In this document: positions 18,329-26,751 of the stretch, piece by piece | Numbering within the stretch: position 1 is the first letter of the stretch | Layout: each line of letters opens with the position of its first letter | Assembly: GCA_938017795.1 (NCBI GenBank) | Contig: CALIJZ010000079.1 | Coordinates: forward strand, 1 to 50,910 | Direction of reading: 5' to 3' | Origin: an uncultured Bacteriovoracaceae bacterium | GTDB lineage: Bacteria; Bdellovibrionota; Bacteriovoracia; Bacteriovoracales; Bacteriovoracaceae | Length of the DNA: 50,910 nucleotides | The notes under the pieces: model-generated | The model's input: the letters and a program-made list of their open reading frames with translations, nothing else | The model's database searches: none | Told to the model about the DNA's origin: nothing | Program-made: the position numbers and the translations under genes

Positions 18329-18360
18329 CTATCAATATCACTTAATTACTTACTTGATAG
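18329..18360. repeat. Inverted repeat in the divergent spacer
   Basis: CTATCAA (18329-18335) and TTGATAG (18354-18360) form a 7-bp inverted repeat with an 18-bp centre containing CTTAATTACTTAC. It lies about 25 bp upstream of the small secreted protein start, where an operator could sit. Nothing shows what would bind it. Confidence 0.35.
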
Positions 18361-18403
18361 CTGTCTTGTAATATTTACTTGTGATTAAGTTGGGGGAAAT
18401 ACA

Positions 18404-18431
18404 TTGGAAGAATCAAATAAAAAGTTATAGA
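18404..18431 (+). promoter_or_regulatory. Promoter-like site for the CvfB-like gene
   Basis: TTGGAA (18404-18409) and TATAGA (18426-18431) are 16 bp apart, about 30 bp upstream of the start codon; AAGGGA precedes the ATG. Confidence 0.4.
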
Positions 18432-18462
18432 AGTACTTAACTAAATTAAATACAAGGGATTT

Positions 18463-19335
18463 ATGATTAATATTGGAAAAATGAATAACTTAACAGTTAA
18501 AAGAGAAACGTCCTCTGGATATTATTTAAGTAATGAAGAAGGGATTGAAGAGGTCTTTTTACCACCCGCATTGGCTCCTGAAGATATTGAGATTGGTCAA
18601 AAACTTGAAGTTTTCATCTATATTGATACCAAAGATAATCTTATCGCAACTTCTGAGATCCCATATGCAGTAGTTGGAGAGTATGCACTCTTGGATTTAT
18701 TAGATGTTGTTGATTTTGGAGCATTTTTTGATCTTGGGATAGAAAAAGACCTACTTGTACCTGCAAATGAACAAAAGATTAAAATTAGACAAAGAGACAG
18801 GGGAAGTTATCTAGTCAGAATTTGCAAAGAAGCTGGAACGGATAGAGTGTTTGGAACAACAAAATTTGGTAAGTATCTAGAGACTTGTGAGTTTGATATT
18901 TCGGTAGGAGACAAAGTTGAAGTTGTTCCTGTTGATACATCTGAGCTAGGCTACCGAGTTATTATAAATCGAAAGTATCTAGGGTTAATCTATAAAAATG
19001 AGATTTTTTCACCAATAAAGATTAAAGAAATTTATGATGGCCATGTTAAGAACATACGACCTGATGGCTTTGTCGACATTTCTTTACAAAGATTAGGAAT
19101 AAAAAATCTTGATGATTCTAAGAAAGTTATATTGGATCACTTATTCAAATCAGGTGGGCGAACCCATTTACATGATAAATGCTCCCCAGAAGAAATAAGA
19201 AGAATCTTAGGTATGAGTAAAAAGACATTTAAGAACGCTCTAGGGATGCTTTATAAAGATAAAATGGTCAGACTTCATAAAGACGGTACTGAGTTACTTC
19301 ATAAGAAGAAAGTTTATACGGAACCTATCAAATGA
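18463..19335 (+). CDS. S1-domain RNA-binding protein, CvfB/YitL family
   Basis: A 290-residue cytosolic protein with the family's three S1-like beta-barrels: residues 1-70, about 70-140 (YALLDLLDVVDFGAFFDLG) and about 145-220 (YDGHVKNIRPDGFVDISLQ). A C-terminal winged helix (SPEEIRRILGMSKKTFKNAL and the following basic stretch) completes the CvfB arrangement. CvfB of Staphylococcus binds RNA and influences virulence gene expression; in other bacteria the role is unknown. It is likely an RNA or ribosome-associated regulator. A ribosome site AAGGGA precedes the ATG. Confidence 0.85.
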   Translation: MINIGKMNNLTVKRETSSGYYLSNEEGIEEVFLPPALAPEDIEIGQKLEVFIYIDTKDNLIATSEIPYAVVGEYALLDLLDVVDFGAFFDLGIEKDLLVPANEQKIKIRQRDRGSYLVRICKEAGTDRVFGTTKFGKYLETCEFDISVGDKVEVVPVDTSELGYRVIINRKYLGLIYKNEIFSPIKIKEIYDGHVKNIRPDGFVDISLQRLGIKNLDDSKKVILDHLFKSGGRTHLHDKCSPEEIRRILGMSKKTFKNALGMLYKDKMVRLHKDGTELLHKKKVYTEPIK

Positions 19336-19403
19336 TTTAAGACGCAATGCAATGTCCTTTATTACATCTTTTGCGACATTTTTACCTTTATTCCCAAATT
19401 GAA

Positions 19404-19432
19404 TTGACCCAAAAGGCACATTTGGCTACAAC
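19404..19432 (+). promoter_or_regulatory. Promoter for the Ala-rich membrane protein
   Basis: TTGACC (19404-19409) and TACAAC (19427-19432) are separated by 17 bp, 38 nt ahead of the start codon with AGGAGAG in between. Confidence 0.5.
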
Positions 19433-19470
19433 AAGAAAACTTAAAATGTAACTCAAAAATAGGAGAGTAA

Positions 19471-20073
19471 ATGAAAAACATTATGTATTTTTTATGTTTA
19501 ATTTTAGTACTAGGATTTGGCTTTTTCTTTTTCACTGGAGAAGAAAACGTAATCACTAATACTGCTAAAGATGCCTTAGAATCAACTACTGACGCCGCTA
19601 AAGCTGTTGGAGATACTGCTGCTGATGCTGCTGGAAGTGCTGTTGAAATGACTAAAGATGCTGCAAGTGCAACTGTTGACGCTGCTGGAAGTGCTGTGGA
19701 AGCAACTACTGATGCTGCTAAAGCTGTAGGTGAAACTGCAATGGACGCTGCTGAAACTGTTGGTAATGCAGCTGCTGACACTGCAAATGCTGCTGGCGAT
19801 ATTGCAGGAAGTGCTGTTGAAGCTACAGTTGAAACAGCTAAAGATGCTGTTGAAGCTACTGGTGAGATGGCAACTAATGCTGCTGAAGCAACAACTGGTG
19901 CTGTTTCAAAAACGATTGATGCTACTAAAGGAGCTGCTGAAGCTGTTACTGATAGTGTTGAAAGTGGAGCAAATGCAATTGCAAGAGAAGTTGATGAACT
20001 TGATAGTGTTGAATTACAAGAAGAGCTTGAAAGAGCTGAGTCTGAAATGGACGCTGAGTTAGATAACTTATAA
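19471..20073 (+). CDS. Membrane-anchored Ala-rich LEA-like repeat protein
   Basis: A 200-residue protein with one N-terminal hydrophobic segment (MKNIMYFLCLILVLGFGFFFF) that would act as a signal anchor. The remainder is about 150 residues made almost only of Ala, Thr, Asp, Glu, Val, Gly and Lys in loose 11-residue periods (for example TTDAAKAVGDTAADAAG and ATTDAAKAVGETAMDAAE), ending in an acidic tail (EELERAESEMDAELDNL). This pattern resembles group 3 LEA proteins and apolipoprotein-like amphipathic helices, which bind membranes or protect against desiccation and osmotic stress. Such repeats drift easily, so homology is unproven. It has its own promoter and a strong terminator, consistent with high expression. 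Confidence 0.7.
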   Translation: MKNIMYFLCLILVLGFGFFFFTGEENVITNTAKDALESTTDAAKAVGDTAADAAGSAVEMTKDAASATVDAAGSAVEATTDAAKAVGETAMDAAETVGNAAADTANAAGDIAGSAVEATVETAKDAVEATGEMATNAAEATTGAVSKTIDATKGAAEAVTDSVESGANAIAREVDELDSVELQEELERAESEMDAELDNL

Positions 20074-20102
20074 ATCTAAAAATTATATTTATAATTTGAA
20101 AG

Positions 20103-20129
20103 AGGAGACTTTTTAGTCTCCTTTTTTTT
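20103..20129 (+). terminator. Terminator between the LEA-like gene and queC
   Basis: AGGAGACT (20103-20110) and AGTCTCCT (20115-20122) form an 8-bp stem with a four-T loop, followed by eight T. The stop codon of queC on the other strand (20113-20115) lies in the loop, so the hairpin is shared with the 3' end of the queC mRNA. Confidence 0.88.
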
Positions 20130-20778
20130 GTTTGAAAATTTCAAGACCTTCATTTCTTAGCTTACAACTTGGGCAAACCTCACAACCTGGATGAACAACT
20201 CCTTCATAACAAGTAATAGTATTAGTTACTAAAAAGTCTAGGACTCCTAGAGAATGAGCTAGTTCCATTGTTTCTGATTTTGTCATTTTAATAATAGGGG
20301 TAAGTATTTTAAAACTTTGATTATCAAAATCAATTCTTAGTATTTCTTCAAGTTTATCAAAATATAATCTATTACAATCTCTGTAGCCTGAGTTTGCCTC
20401 TTCGACTTCTATCACTCCAAGATAAATACATTGAGCTTGAAGGCTATCAGCATGAATTGCTGCAATTCGTGCCATTAAACCATTTCTCCCAACTACAAGT
20501 GAGTTTGGAATATTTTCTGTTGTGTTAATATCCAGGGAATGGTTAGTAAGAGAGTTATGAGTAATCTTTTTCATAAATGGAAGAGCTAATATCTTTTGCT
20601 TCACTCCCCAGCTTTGACAAATTAGTTTAGAGGCCTCTAGTTCAGTTAGATGACGTTGGTCGTAATCAAAGCCAAGGGCCAGTACATGTTGTGCACCAAA
20701 TTTATCGATTGCTAATTTTAAGCAAATACTGGAATCCATCCCACCAGAATGAACAACAATTGCTTTGATATTATTCAT
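20113..20778 (-). CDS. queC: 7-cyano-7-deazaguanine synthase (queuosine biosynthesis)
   Basis: A 221-residue enzyme that converts 7-carboxy-7-deazaguanine to preQ0 with ATP and ammonia, in the queuosine tRNA modification pathway. The PP-loop VVHSGGMDSS (SGGMDS at 11-16) binds ATP. The zinc site is formed by Cys190, Cys199, Cys202 and Cys205 in CYEGVVHPGCEVCPSC. GRNGLMARIAAIHA and YLGVIEVEEANSGYRDCN match the family. Its first 8 bp overlap the end of maf, so the two are co-transcribed. queD, queE and queF are not in the window. Confidence 0.95.
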   Translation of the reverse strand: MNNIKAIVVHSGGMDSSICLKLAIDKFGAQHVLALGFDYDQRHLTELEASKLICQSWGVKQKILALPFMKKITHNSLTNHSLDINTTENIPNSLVVGRNGLMARIAAIHADSLQAQCIYLGVIEVEEANSGYRDCNRLYFDKLEEILRIDFDNQSFKILTPIIKMTKSETMELAHSLGVLDFLVTNTITCYEGVVHPGCEVCPSCKLRNEGLEIFKQKKGD

Positions 20779-21370
20779 GCTTTTTCCCTAAGAAATTCTT
20801 TACTCCAAGTAGTCTTAAGTCTTGAGCAAGTTTTAGAAGAGGTAACCCAATTATTGCATGATGATCTTCAGTTTCAATACTCTTGAAAAGTGTGGCTCCA
20901 AAAGATTCTAACTTATAAGAACCTGCACAATCGTATGGCAAATCTAATTGGATATAACGTTCTAATTCATGAGGGTCTAGAGAATGCATAGTTAGATTAG
21001 TTATATTGGTATGTTGAAAAACTTGATCTTGATAGGTCATATAATAACTAGTGTATAATTGATGGGTTTTTCCGTTTAATTGATTTAATGTTTTAAATGC
21101 TAAATCATAGTTTCCTGACTTATGAAAAACAATATCATCCATTAAGCATACCTGATCAGCGGCAATAATGATCATGTCGTTATGGTTTAGATTTAAGCTC
21201 TGAGCTTTTTTTTGAGCTAATATTGAAGAGTATGACTTCTTTGGAAGTTCAGAGTTTTTAGATAAAAATAACTTTTCATCAAAGTTTGGACTAGAAACTA
21301 CATATTCCAAGCCTAACTTATTAAAAAGTGCTCTTTTGTATATAGAAGTTGTTCCTAATAATATTCTCAT
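20771..21370 (-). CDS. Maf-like nucleoside triphosphate pyrophosphatase
   Basis: A 199-residue Maf-family protein. The N-terminal phosphate-binding motif is ILLGTTSIYKRALFNKLG; the central motifs IIAADQVCLMDD and LNQLNGKTHQLYTSYYM carry the acidic and basic catalytic residues; the C-terminal region YDCAGSYKLES...IETEDHHAIIGLPLLKL fits the dimer interface. Maf proteins hydrolyse non-canonical or modified NTPs (7-methyl-GTP, or dTTP/UTP) to keep them out of nucleic acids. The YceF/YhdE subclass cannot be fixed by eye. It is the first gene of the maf-queC unit. Confidence 0.88.
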   Translation of the reverse strand: MRILLGTTSIYKRALFNKLGLEYVVSSPNFDEKLFLSKNSELPKKSYSSILAQKKAQSLNLNHNDMIIIAADQVCLMDDIVFHKSGNYDLAFKTLNQLNGKTHQLYTSYYMTYQDQVFQHTNITNLTMHSLDPHELERYIQLDLPYDCAGSYKLESFGATLFKSIETEDHHAIIGLPLLKLAQDLRLLGVKNFLGKKHE

Positions 21371-21491
21371 TATATTGGTTTTAGCTGAGTTTTATGAGAT
21401 TTTCTAGCAAAGTTGTCCAAAAATTGATCACACTATGTAAAATATTTATCTTTGGATCAGTCATTCATGAGATTGCTTAAAATGATTATGT

Positions 21492-22418
21492 ATGAAAAAT
21501 TTAATATTAATGACATTTCTTTTACTTCTTAGTTGTTCTCCTCCTAAAAAAAGGGTGGCTAAAGTAGAAGACAAAAATGAGAAAGATAAAGAAATTAGAA
21601 TTCTTCACGATACTCCTGCGACTGAAGCAGTAGAGGAGAGCGAAACAACACCAGAGGCTCCAGTAACACCAGAGGCTCCAGTAACACCGGAAGCTCCAGT
21701 AACACCGGAAGCTCCAGTGACACCAGAAGTTCCAGCAACACCGGAGGCTCCTGTAACACCAGAAGTTCCAGCAACACCAGAAGTTCCTGTAACACCAGAA
21801 GTTCCAGCAACACCAGAAGCTCCAGTAACACCAGAAGTTCCAGCAACACCAGAAGTTCCTGTAAGACCAGATCTTGATGAAGGATCAGAAGATTTGATTA
21901 TTGAAGAAGAAGGTGAACTAGATGCAAGTTTTCAAGACTTTAGATGTGAGATGAACTTAAAGCTCGAAAAAGAGAGTATGATCATTCGATTAGACGGTTT
22001 CTATAATGGACTTTATCAAGATGGAACCCCCGGAACTTTAGATCTTATTAACACAACTGGTGATTTACTTGCTTTGAAAAAAGATGAGGTAAGATTACTT
22101 ACTAATAATCCTGGAATTAGATTTAGATTAAAGAAAAATGCAAACAATGAAGATAAAGTTATTATTTCTGCACTTTTTCCTAATCAGAACAATAAGCATA
22201 CTGAGTTGAACTTTATTATTGATAAAAATGAACTTTTGAAACTTAAATATCAGGATGGATTAAGTGCTAATAAGTTCTCAGCTGAAGGTGGTCTTTATAT
22301 TTATAAAGAGTATAAGCCAGGATATTTTAGTTCAACTCCTGTCGCAAAGCACGATGATAGTGGAGTTTGTTATTTTACTGAACAATTCGTTAAGACATAT
22401 TTATTAGAATATCTTTAA
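21492..22418 (+). CDS. Lipoprotein with a Pro-rich tandem repeat and a C-terminal beta-rich domain
   Basis: A 308-residue lipoprotein: leader [15 protein letters not shown], a short charged stretch ([12 protein letters not shown]), then twelve six-residue units TPE(A/V)P(A/V) at residues 53-124, an acidic hinge ([15 protein letters not shown]) and a C-terminal domain of about 165 residues with two cysteines. The repeat would act as an extended spacer holding the C-terminal domain away from the membrane or across peptidoglycan. No family recognised for the C-terminal domain. The start lacks a ribosome site; a TAAAAT box lies 8 nt upstream. The 3' end overlaps the convergent lipB by 15 bp. Confidence 0.75.
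   Translation: MKNLILMTFLLLLSCSPPKKRVAKVEDKNEKDKEIRILHDTPATEAVEESETTPEAPVTPEAPVTPEAPVTPEAPVTPEVPATPEAPVTPEVPATPEVPVTPEVPATPEAPVTPEVPATPEVPVRPDLDEGSEDLIIEEEGELDASFQDFRCEMNLKLEKESMIIRLDGFYNGLYQDGTPGTLDLINTTGDLLALKKDEVRLLTNNPGIRFRLKKNANNEDKVIISALFPNQNNKHTELNFIIDKNELLKLKYQDGLSANKFSAEGGLYIYKEYKPGYFSSTPVAKHDDSGVCYFTEQFVKTYLLEYL
21648..21863 (+). repeat. In-frame 18-bp tandem repeat, twelve units
   Basis: Each unit encodes TPE(A/V)P(A/V). Units 5-8 (21720-21791) and 9-12 (21792-21863) form a 72-bp higher-order duplication that I count as differing at 3 positions. Length changes by slippage would stay in frame. Confidence 0.9.
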
Positions 22419-23102
22419 TTTAAACTTCTCTACAAAGCGATCTCTATAATTTGATTCAATCTTATAGAGCTGATCAATGCTTTTATATTCATCAAAGCTA
22501 ATTCCACATGGATAGAGCTTTGACAGTTCATTTGTAATTTTTGGATTTTGAAATAGATTTAATGAAAATCCATGTTGGGTAATATATCTCTCTAGACCCA
22601 TTCCTATTGATCCAACTTTATTTTGATCATGCCACAGACCTAAGAATGGACCCTTGTAATGAAAACTCTGAGATTCAAGAGTTTCATTCAATATTTCTGC
22701 ACAGATCTTTAAAAGCCTCATCATATATGTCTGAAGATTTTTTTTATGGTGGGTTAAATGAAAAATTGGATAAAAATTAATTTGACCCTGATGGTGAAAT
22801 GTTAATCCTCCGCCTCGTTTTATTTGAAAGACGTTAGCATTGGAACCTTTTTCAAATTCAATGAGATCTTTTTTTACTTTTCCTTTAGATTTCTCAAGAC
22901 CATGACCATTAGTTAAGCAAGAGTTGTGCGAGCACAGGATATAGAGTTCTTGCCCAGGAGTATTAGAAATATATAAGTTTATTTTCTTTAGTAAGGTCAA
23001 GAACTCAGCATAGTCCCAATCCCAAATAGTCAGAAGTGTTTTATTATTATGAGTGCTTAAATGATTATGATATTTGGATTCAATGATTTCAGTTAATTTC
23101 AT
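22404..23102 (-). CDS. lipB: Octanoyltransferase (lipoate biosynthesis)
   Basis: A 232-residue enzyme that moves octanoate from acyl-carrier protein to the lipoyl domains of pyruvate and 2-oxoglutarate dehydrogenases. The substrate-tunnel motif [14 protein letters not shown] (95-107), catalytic Lys162 in NKVGSIGMG and nucleophile Cys199 in YPCGIS are all present. It overlaps lipA by 14 bp, so the two lipoate enzymes are co-expressed. The N-terminus is somewhat divergent, including a Trp/Asp-rich segment ([12 protein letters not shown]). Confidence 0.93.
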   Translation of the reverse strand: MKLTEIIESKYHNHLSTHNNKTLLTIWDWDYAEFLTLLKKINLYISNTPGQELYILCSHNSCLTNGHGLEKSKGKVKKDLIEFEKGSNANVFQIKRGGGLTFHHQGQINFYPIFHLTHHKKNLQTYMMRLLKICAEILNETLESQSFHYKGPFLGLWHDQNKVGSIGMGLERYITQHGFSLNLFQNPKITNELSKLYPCGISFDEYKSIDQLYKIESNYRDRFVEKFKLKIF

Positions 23103-23979
23103 TTTCTATAAACTTTAGATAATCGGCTGCTTTATAAGAACTTCTCACCATTGGTCCAGATGCAACAAATTTAAAGCCCAACCTATAGCTAAGTCTTTTT
23201 AACTCATCAAACTCTTCTGGAGTATAGAACTTTTCAACACTTAAATGTCTCTTACTTGGTTGAAGGTATTGACCAAATGTTACTATATCAACATCTATTT
23301 TTCTTAGATCTTGAAGTGTTTCATGAATCTCTGCAAAAGTTTCTCCAAGGCCAACCATTAAAGACGTTTTAGTTGCAATATGTGGATAGTTTACTTTATA
23401 AAAATTCAGGCAATCTAGTGTTTTTTGATAGCCGGCACGAGGGTCTCTAACTGGATGAGTTAAACGTTTAACTGTCTCTATGTTTTGAGCAATAACAAAA
23501 GGATCACTTTTAGCAAGGATATGCATAAACTCTTCTTTTGCGTCAAAGTCTGGAATCAAAACTTCAACTTTGGTTTGCGGGTGATCTTGTTTGATTTGAC
23601 TTACTACTGCACTAAAATGTGAGCTTCCATGATCTGGAAGATCATCTCTATCCACACTTGTAATAACAATATAATTTAGACTCATAATCTCTACCATTTG
23701 AGAGGAATCTTTTATTTCATTGACATTAACAAATCCTTTAGGGTTTCCAGTTTTGACGTTACAAAACTTACAGGCTCGCGTGCAAGTATCACCTAAGATC
23801 ATTATTGTTGCAGTCTTATCACTCCAACACTCTGAGAGGTTAGGGCACTTTGCTTCTTCACAAACTGTGAATAATCCCTTCTCTCTCAAAGACTTGCGTA
23901 TTTCAAGGTAACTATCCCCCTTGGGGATCTTAGCTTTTAGCCATTTTGGTTTATCTGTTGAGATATCATAAGTTTTCAT
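23089..23979 (-). CDS. lipA: Lipoyl synthase (radical SAM)
   Basis: A 296-residue radical-SAM enzyme that inserts two sulfurs into octanoyl chains to make lipoate. The auxiliary cluster is bound by CEEAKCPNLSECW (Cys40, Cys45, Cys51) and the radical-SAM cluster by CTRACKFC (Cys66, Cys70, Cys73). The C-terminal RSSY motif (VRSSYKA), which supplies the serine ligand, is intact. It is upstream of and overlapping lipB. Length matches the family (about 300). Confidence 0.97.
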   Translation of the reverse strand: MKTYDISTDKPKWLKAKIPKGDSYLEIRKSLREKGLFTVCEEAKCPNLSECWSDKTATIMILGDTCTRACKFCNVKTGNPKGFVNVNEIKDSSQMVEIMSLNYIVITSVDRDDLPDHGSSHFSAVVSQIKQDHPQTKVEVLIPDFDAKEEFMHILAKSDPFVIAQNIETVKRLTHPVRDPRAGYQKTLDCLNFYKVNYPHIATKTSLMVGLGETFAEIHETLQDLRKIDVDIVTFGQYLQPSKRHLSVEKFYTPEEFDELKRLSYRLGFKFVASGPMVRSSYKAADYLKFIENEIN

Positions 23980-24021
23980 AATATTAAGCTAAATTTATCA
24001 TCATATTTAGATTATGAGTAT

Positions 24022-24978
24022 TTAAATTTCAGTTAGAACATGAGCATGACTTAAAGCAATATCTAATGAGACCTTTGGTTGGTTAAGTTTCGTAGAAGAG
24101 TAAAAATATATCATCTCTGATTCGTACCTAGCAGAATTTAAGTAACTATTACCATCAAAGACACTGGAGTCTAAATTACAATCGTAAGTAGTTCCCAGAG
24201 TCACGTATTCAGGTCTAATGACAATAAGTCCTTCGTTTGCCAGTTCGATTTTTTTAATTTTTTGAAGATCTAATTGTATACCAGTATTTGATGGCCTCAA
24301 GACAAATAAATTTACTGGACCAAAAAATTGAGCAGCAAACAAACTGGCCGGTTTAAAGATCATCTCCTCAGGAGTGCCAATTTGTTCTACTTGACCAAAT
24401 TGCAATAAGCATACGTTGTCTGAATATTTCAGAGCATCTTTAATTAATTGAGTAGACCAAATCAAAGATCTTTTTGTTTCAATTAATAATTCTTTAATAA
24501 TTTTTAAAATGATTTGTCGATTATTATAATCAATCCCTGAAAAAATTTCATCACACACAAGAAGGTCAAAGTCATGCATGAAAAGATTTGCTAGAATTAG
24601 TCGTTGCTTTTCTCCGTTTGATAACTCGTAAGCTTTTCTATAAACCGTATTAGTAATCTCAAATTTAAATAATAGTTCTCTAGCCTTTTCAAGATCTTTA
24701 GTTTTAGTAGTTAAATATTCTAAGGGCTTTAGGTCATTAAAGTTTTGTTCTTCAAGATTTTCTTTACTAAATACTTTTATCTCATTGTGTATAATATGTC
24801 CTGATTGTGGAAATAGCTCATTTAAAATAATTTTTTGAATTGTTGTTTTTCCTGAACCACTTGGTCCAAGTAGTGAAACGATTTGACCAGGTTTAATAGT
24901 AAGACTGAGGTTTGAAATGCCAGAGCTTTCTTTGGAGTTATATAAATATTTAATATTCTTAAGAGAAATTAGAGACAT
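24022..24978 (-). CDS. ABC transporter ATP-binding protein with C-terminal extension, no adjacent permease
   Basis: A 318-residue ATPase. Walker A GPSGSGKTT (38-46), a signature that is LSNGEKQR (119-126) instead of LSGGQ, and Walker B DLLVCDEIF (138-146) are readable. After about residue 215 there is a 100-residue extension (VIRPEYVTLG) that resembles the TOBE regulatory domain of CysA/PotA-type importers. No membrane component is in the window, so its partner is elsewhere or lost. The 65-residue gene upstream ends in a TAATG overlap with its start, so they are co-translated. Confidence 0.8.
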   Translation of the reverse strand: MSLISLKNIKYLYNSKESSGISNLSLTIKPGQIVSLLGPSGSGKTTIQKIILNELFPQSGHIIHNEIKVFSKENLEEQNFNDLKPLEYLTTKTKDLEKARELLFKFEITNTVYRKAYELSNGEKQRLILANLFMHDFDLLVCDEIFSGIDYNNRQIILKIIKELLIETKRSLIWSTQLIKDALKYSDNVCLLQFGQVEQIGTPEEMIFKPASLFAAQFFGPVNLFVLRPSNTGIQLDLQKIKKIELANEGLIVIRPEYVTLGTTYDCNLDSSVFDGNSYLNSARYESEMIYFYSSTKLNQPKVSLDIALSHAHVLTEI

Positions 24979-25175
24979 TATTGATTTTTTTCAAAGACCA
25001 ATTTAACAAATTCAGAAACGTTTTCTCTGAAATCATTCTGGCTGATACTTTTAACCGAATCATCTAACTTGAGAGCACTTTTAATTACATCTGACTTGAT
25101 TCCTGTATAAGTTTCGAGCATCTCAATCGAGATCTTTTCACTCTTATTTAATGTATTTTCAAGTTCTTCTATCAC
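24978..25175 (-). CDS. Small acidic/helical protein co-translated with the ABC ATPase
   Basis: A 65-residue protein starting at GTG with AAAAGG about 10 nt upstream. Sequence MIEELENTLNKSEKISIEM continues as an amphipathic, probably all-helical chain ending in VSEFVKLVFEKNQ. No known domain is recognised. Its stop overlaps the ABC ATPase start by one base (TAATG), which supports it being a real gene rather than a chance ORF. A possible role as an accessory or regulator of the ATPase is inference only. Confidence 0.55.
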   Translation of the reverse strand: MIEELENTLNKSEKISIEMLETYTGIKSDVIKSALKLDDSVKSISQNDFRENVSEFVKLVFEKNQ

Positions 25176-25254
25176 TCGATGTAACCTTTTGATTATTAAA
25201 GTAGTCTCTTAAAACATATTAAAAAATCGAACGCAATCAATATTTTTACAAATT

Positions 25255-26751
25255 TTATGTCTTTAAGCCTGTAAGATCTGTAAGTTTTGAGGTGTTTTCA
25301 AAAGTTTCAAGGCTTGCAACTTTATACACACAGGAATCAATAGTGCTAACTGCTGCAGGGTGGTAGTTACCAGAATTCTTAATTCCTCCAAAAGGAAGCC
25401 TCGAGCTGGCTCCTACCGTGGATCTATTCAAGTTGAAGATTCCACACTCGACTTCGTCTAAACACTTTTTGTATGTTTTTGGCTCCTGGGTGAAGACTGA
25501 TCCAGCTAATCCAAACTCAGTAAAGTTCGCTATTTCGATTGCTTCATCCAGATCATCATATCCAATGATGGTACAATGCGGCCCAAAAACTTCTTCTCCA
25601 ACAAAGTGATGCTTCGAAGCATTGAATTTTTTAAGAACATGCAAAGAAGGCTTCAAGTAATGACCATCAAATCCAACATCGGCTGCTTGGTGAGGTAGAA
25701 TTGTTTCAGCTCCAGAGTTTTGAACCTTATCTATGTAATTTGTAAAAGTATCACTGGCTTGTTGATCAATTAAAGTGCTCATAAAAGGAGTGCTTTGAAA
25801 CTCAGACGGATGATCAACGTGAATTTTTTTAACGAGATTTTCAAATTTATCTTTAAACTCATTTAAAATTTTATTATGAACAATGATGTTTCCTGTCGAG
25901 GTACATCTTTGGCCAGTAGTTAAATAGGCTGCTGTTAAAACCTGGATGAGGGTATGATCTATATGAGCATCCTCATGAATAATACTACTGTTTTTCCCTC
26001 CTAGCTCTAGAGCAACTAGCTTAGACAAATCAGAGTAGGTGTTTTCTAAAATCTTTAGTCCAACTCCCTTAGACCCTGTGAAAAAGATACCTTTAATGGC
26101 CCGATGTTTTGTAATATCGGTTGCAATCTTTGGTCCTCCAACTACAAAATTTACTGCTCCTTTTGGAAATCCTGCAGCATGAAAACATTCAATTAAAATT
26201 TGAGCAGAGTAAATTGTTTTTTCAGATGGTTTGAAAATAATACTATTTCCAGAAAGTAATAAACTTAGGATTTGTCCATTGGCTAAGTGACAAGGGAAAT
26301 TAAATGGACCGATAACAAAACAAGGACCAAGTGCTTTATGAATTTCATGTCCATTAAGACCAGGAAGAATATTTTCAATTTTTCTATCTTGTATACGGGG
26401 CAGGGAATCTTTTATAGTAACATCAACTTTTCCGGCAACAGCTTTTGCCTCTGTTTTAGCTTCCCAAAGCGGCTTACCGACTTCCAGAGCGATACTCAAC
26501 GCAATTTCATCTACTCTTTTTAGTATTTCTTCTTTATATCGCTTTAATAACTCAATTCTTTTTTCTATGCTTAACTTCTTCATACCATTGAAGCCATCTA
26601 TTGCAGATTGTATTATTTCTGTCGTTTGATCAGGAGCAAGTCCAGTTTGCCACAATATTTTTGAAAGATCAGCTGGACATTTTTTTATAAAATGATCACT
26701 TTTATCAATAGAGTGAAATTGACCATGAAAATAGTTTCCTTGGAGAATCAT
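25255..26751 (-). CDS. Aldehyde dehydrogenase, succinylglutamate-semialdehyde-dehydrogenase-like
   Basis: A 498-residue NAD(P)-dependent aldehyde dehydrogenase. Catalytic residues: Asn151 in GPFNFPCHLANGQ, Glu249 in VALELGGKN and Cys283 in TTGQRCTST; the cofactor loop FTGSKGVG and the end motif PFGGIKNSG are present. GPFNFPCHLANGQ and SLLLSGNSIIFKPSEKT look most like AstD of arginine succinyltransferase catabolism, but no other ast gene is near, so the substrate is open. It overlaps the coaE stop by 4 nt (ATGA), making it the third gene of mazG-coaE-aldehyde dehydrogenase. Confidence 0.88.
   Translation of the reverse strand: MILQGNYFHGQFHSIDKSDHFIKKCPADLSKILWQTGLAPDQTTEIIQSAIDGFNGMKKLSIEKRIELLKRYKEEILKRVDEIALSIALEVGKPLWEAKTEAKAVAGKVDVTIKDSLPRIQDRKIENILPGLNGHEIHKALGPCFVIGPFNFPCHLANGQILSLLLSGNSIIFKPSEKTIYSAQILIECFHAAGFPKGAVNFVVGGPKIATDITKHRAIKGIFFTGSKGVGLKILENTYSDLSKLVALELGGKNSSIIHEDAHIDHTLIQVLTAAYLTTGQRCTSTGNIIVHNKILNEFKDKFENLVKKIHVDHPSEFQSTPFMSTLIDQQASDTFTNYIDKVQNSGAETILPHQAADVGFDGHYLKPSLHVLKKFNASKHHFVGEEVFGPHCTIIGYDDLDEAIEIANFTEFGLAGSVFTQEPKTYKKCLDEVECGIFNLNRSTVGASSRLPFGGIKNSGNYHPAAVSTIDSCVYKVASLETFENTSKLTDLTGLKT

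Noticed and set aside
19362-19781. Minus-strand 139-residue Ala-rich ORF opposite the LEA-like gene
   Set aside because: It mirrors the Ala-rich repeats on the plus strand. The plus frame has a ribosome site, promoter and terminator; this one has none.
21595-21849. Minus-strand Leu/Val-rich 84-residue ORF opposite the Pro-rich repeat
   Set aside because: The repeated LLELLVL pattern is simply the complement of the TPEAPV repeat.
21648-21863. Possible CRISPR-like array
   Set aside because: The 18-bp units are contiguous, in frame and have no spacers; this is a coding tandem repeat.
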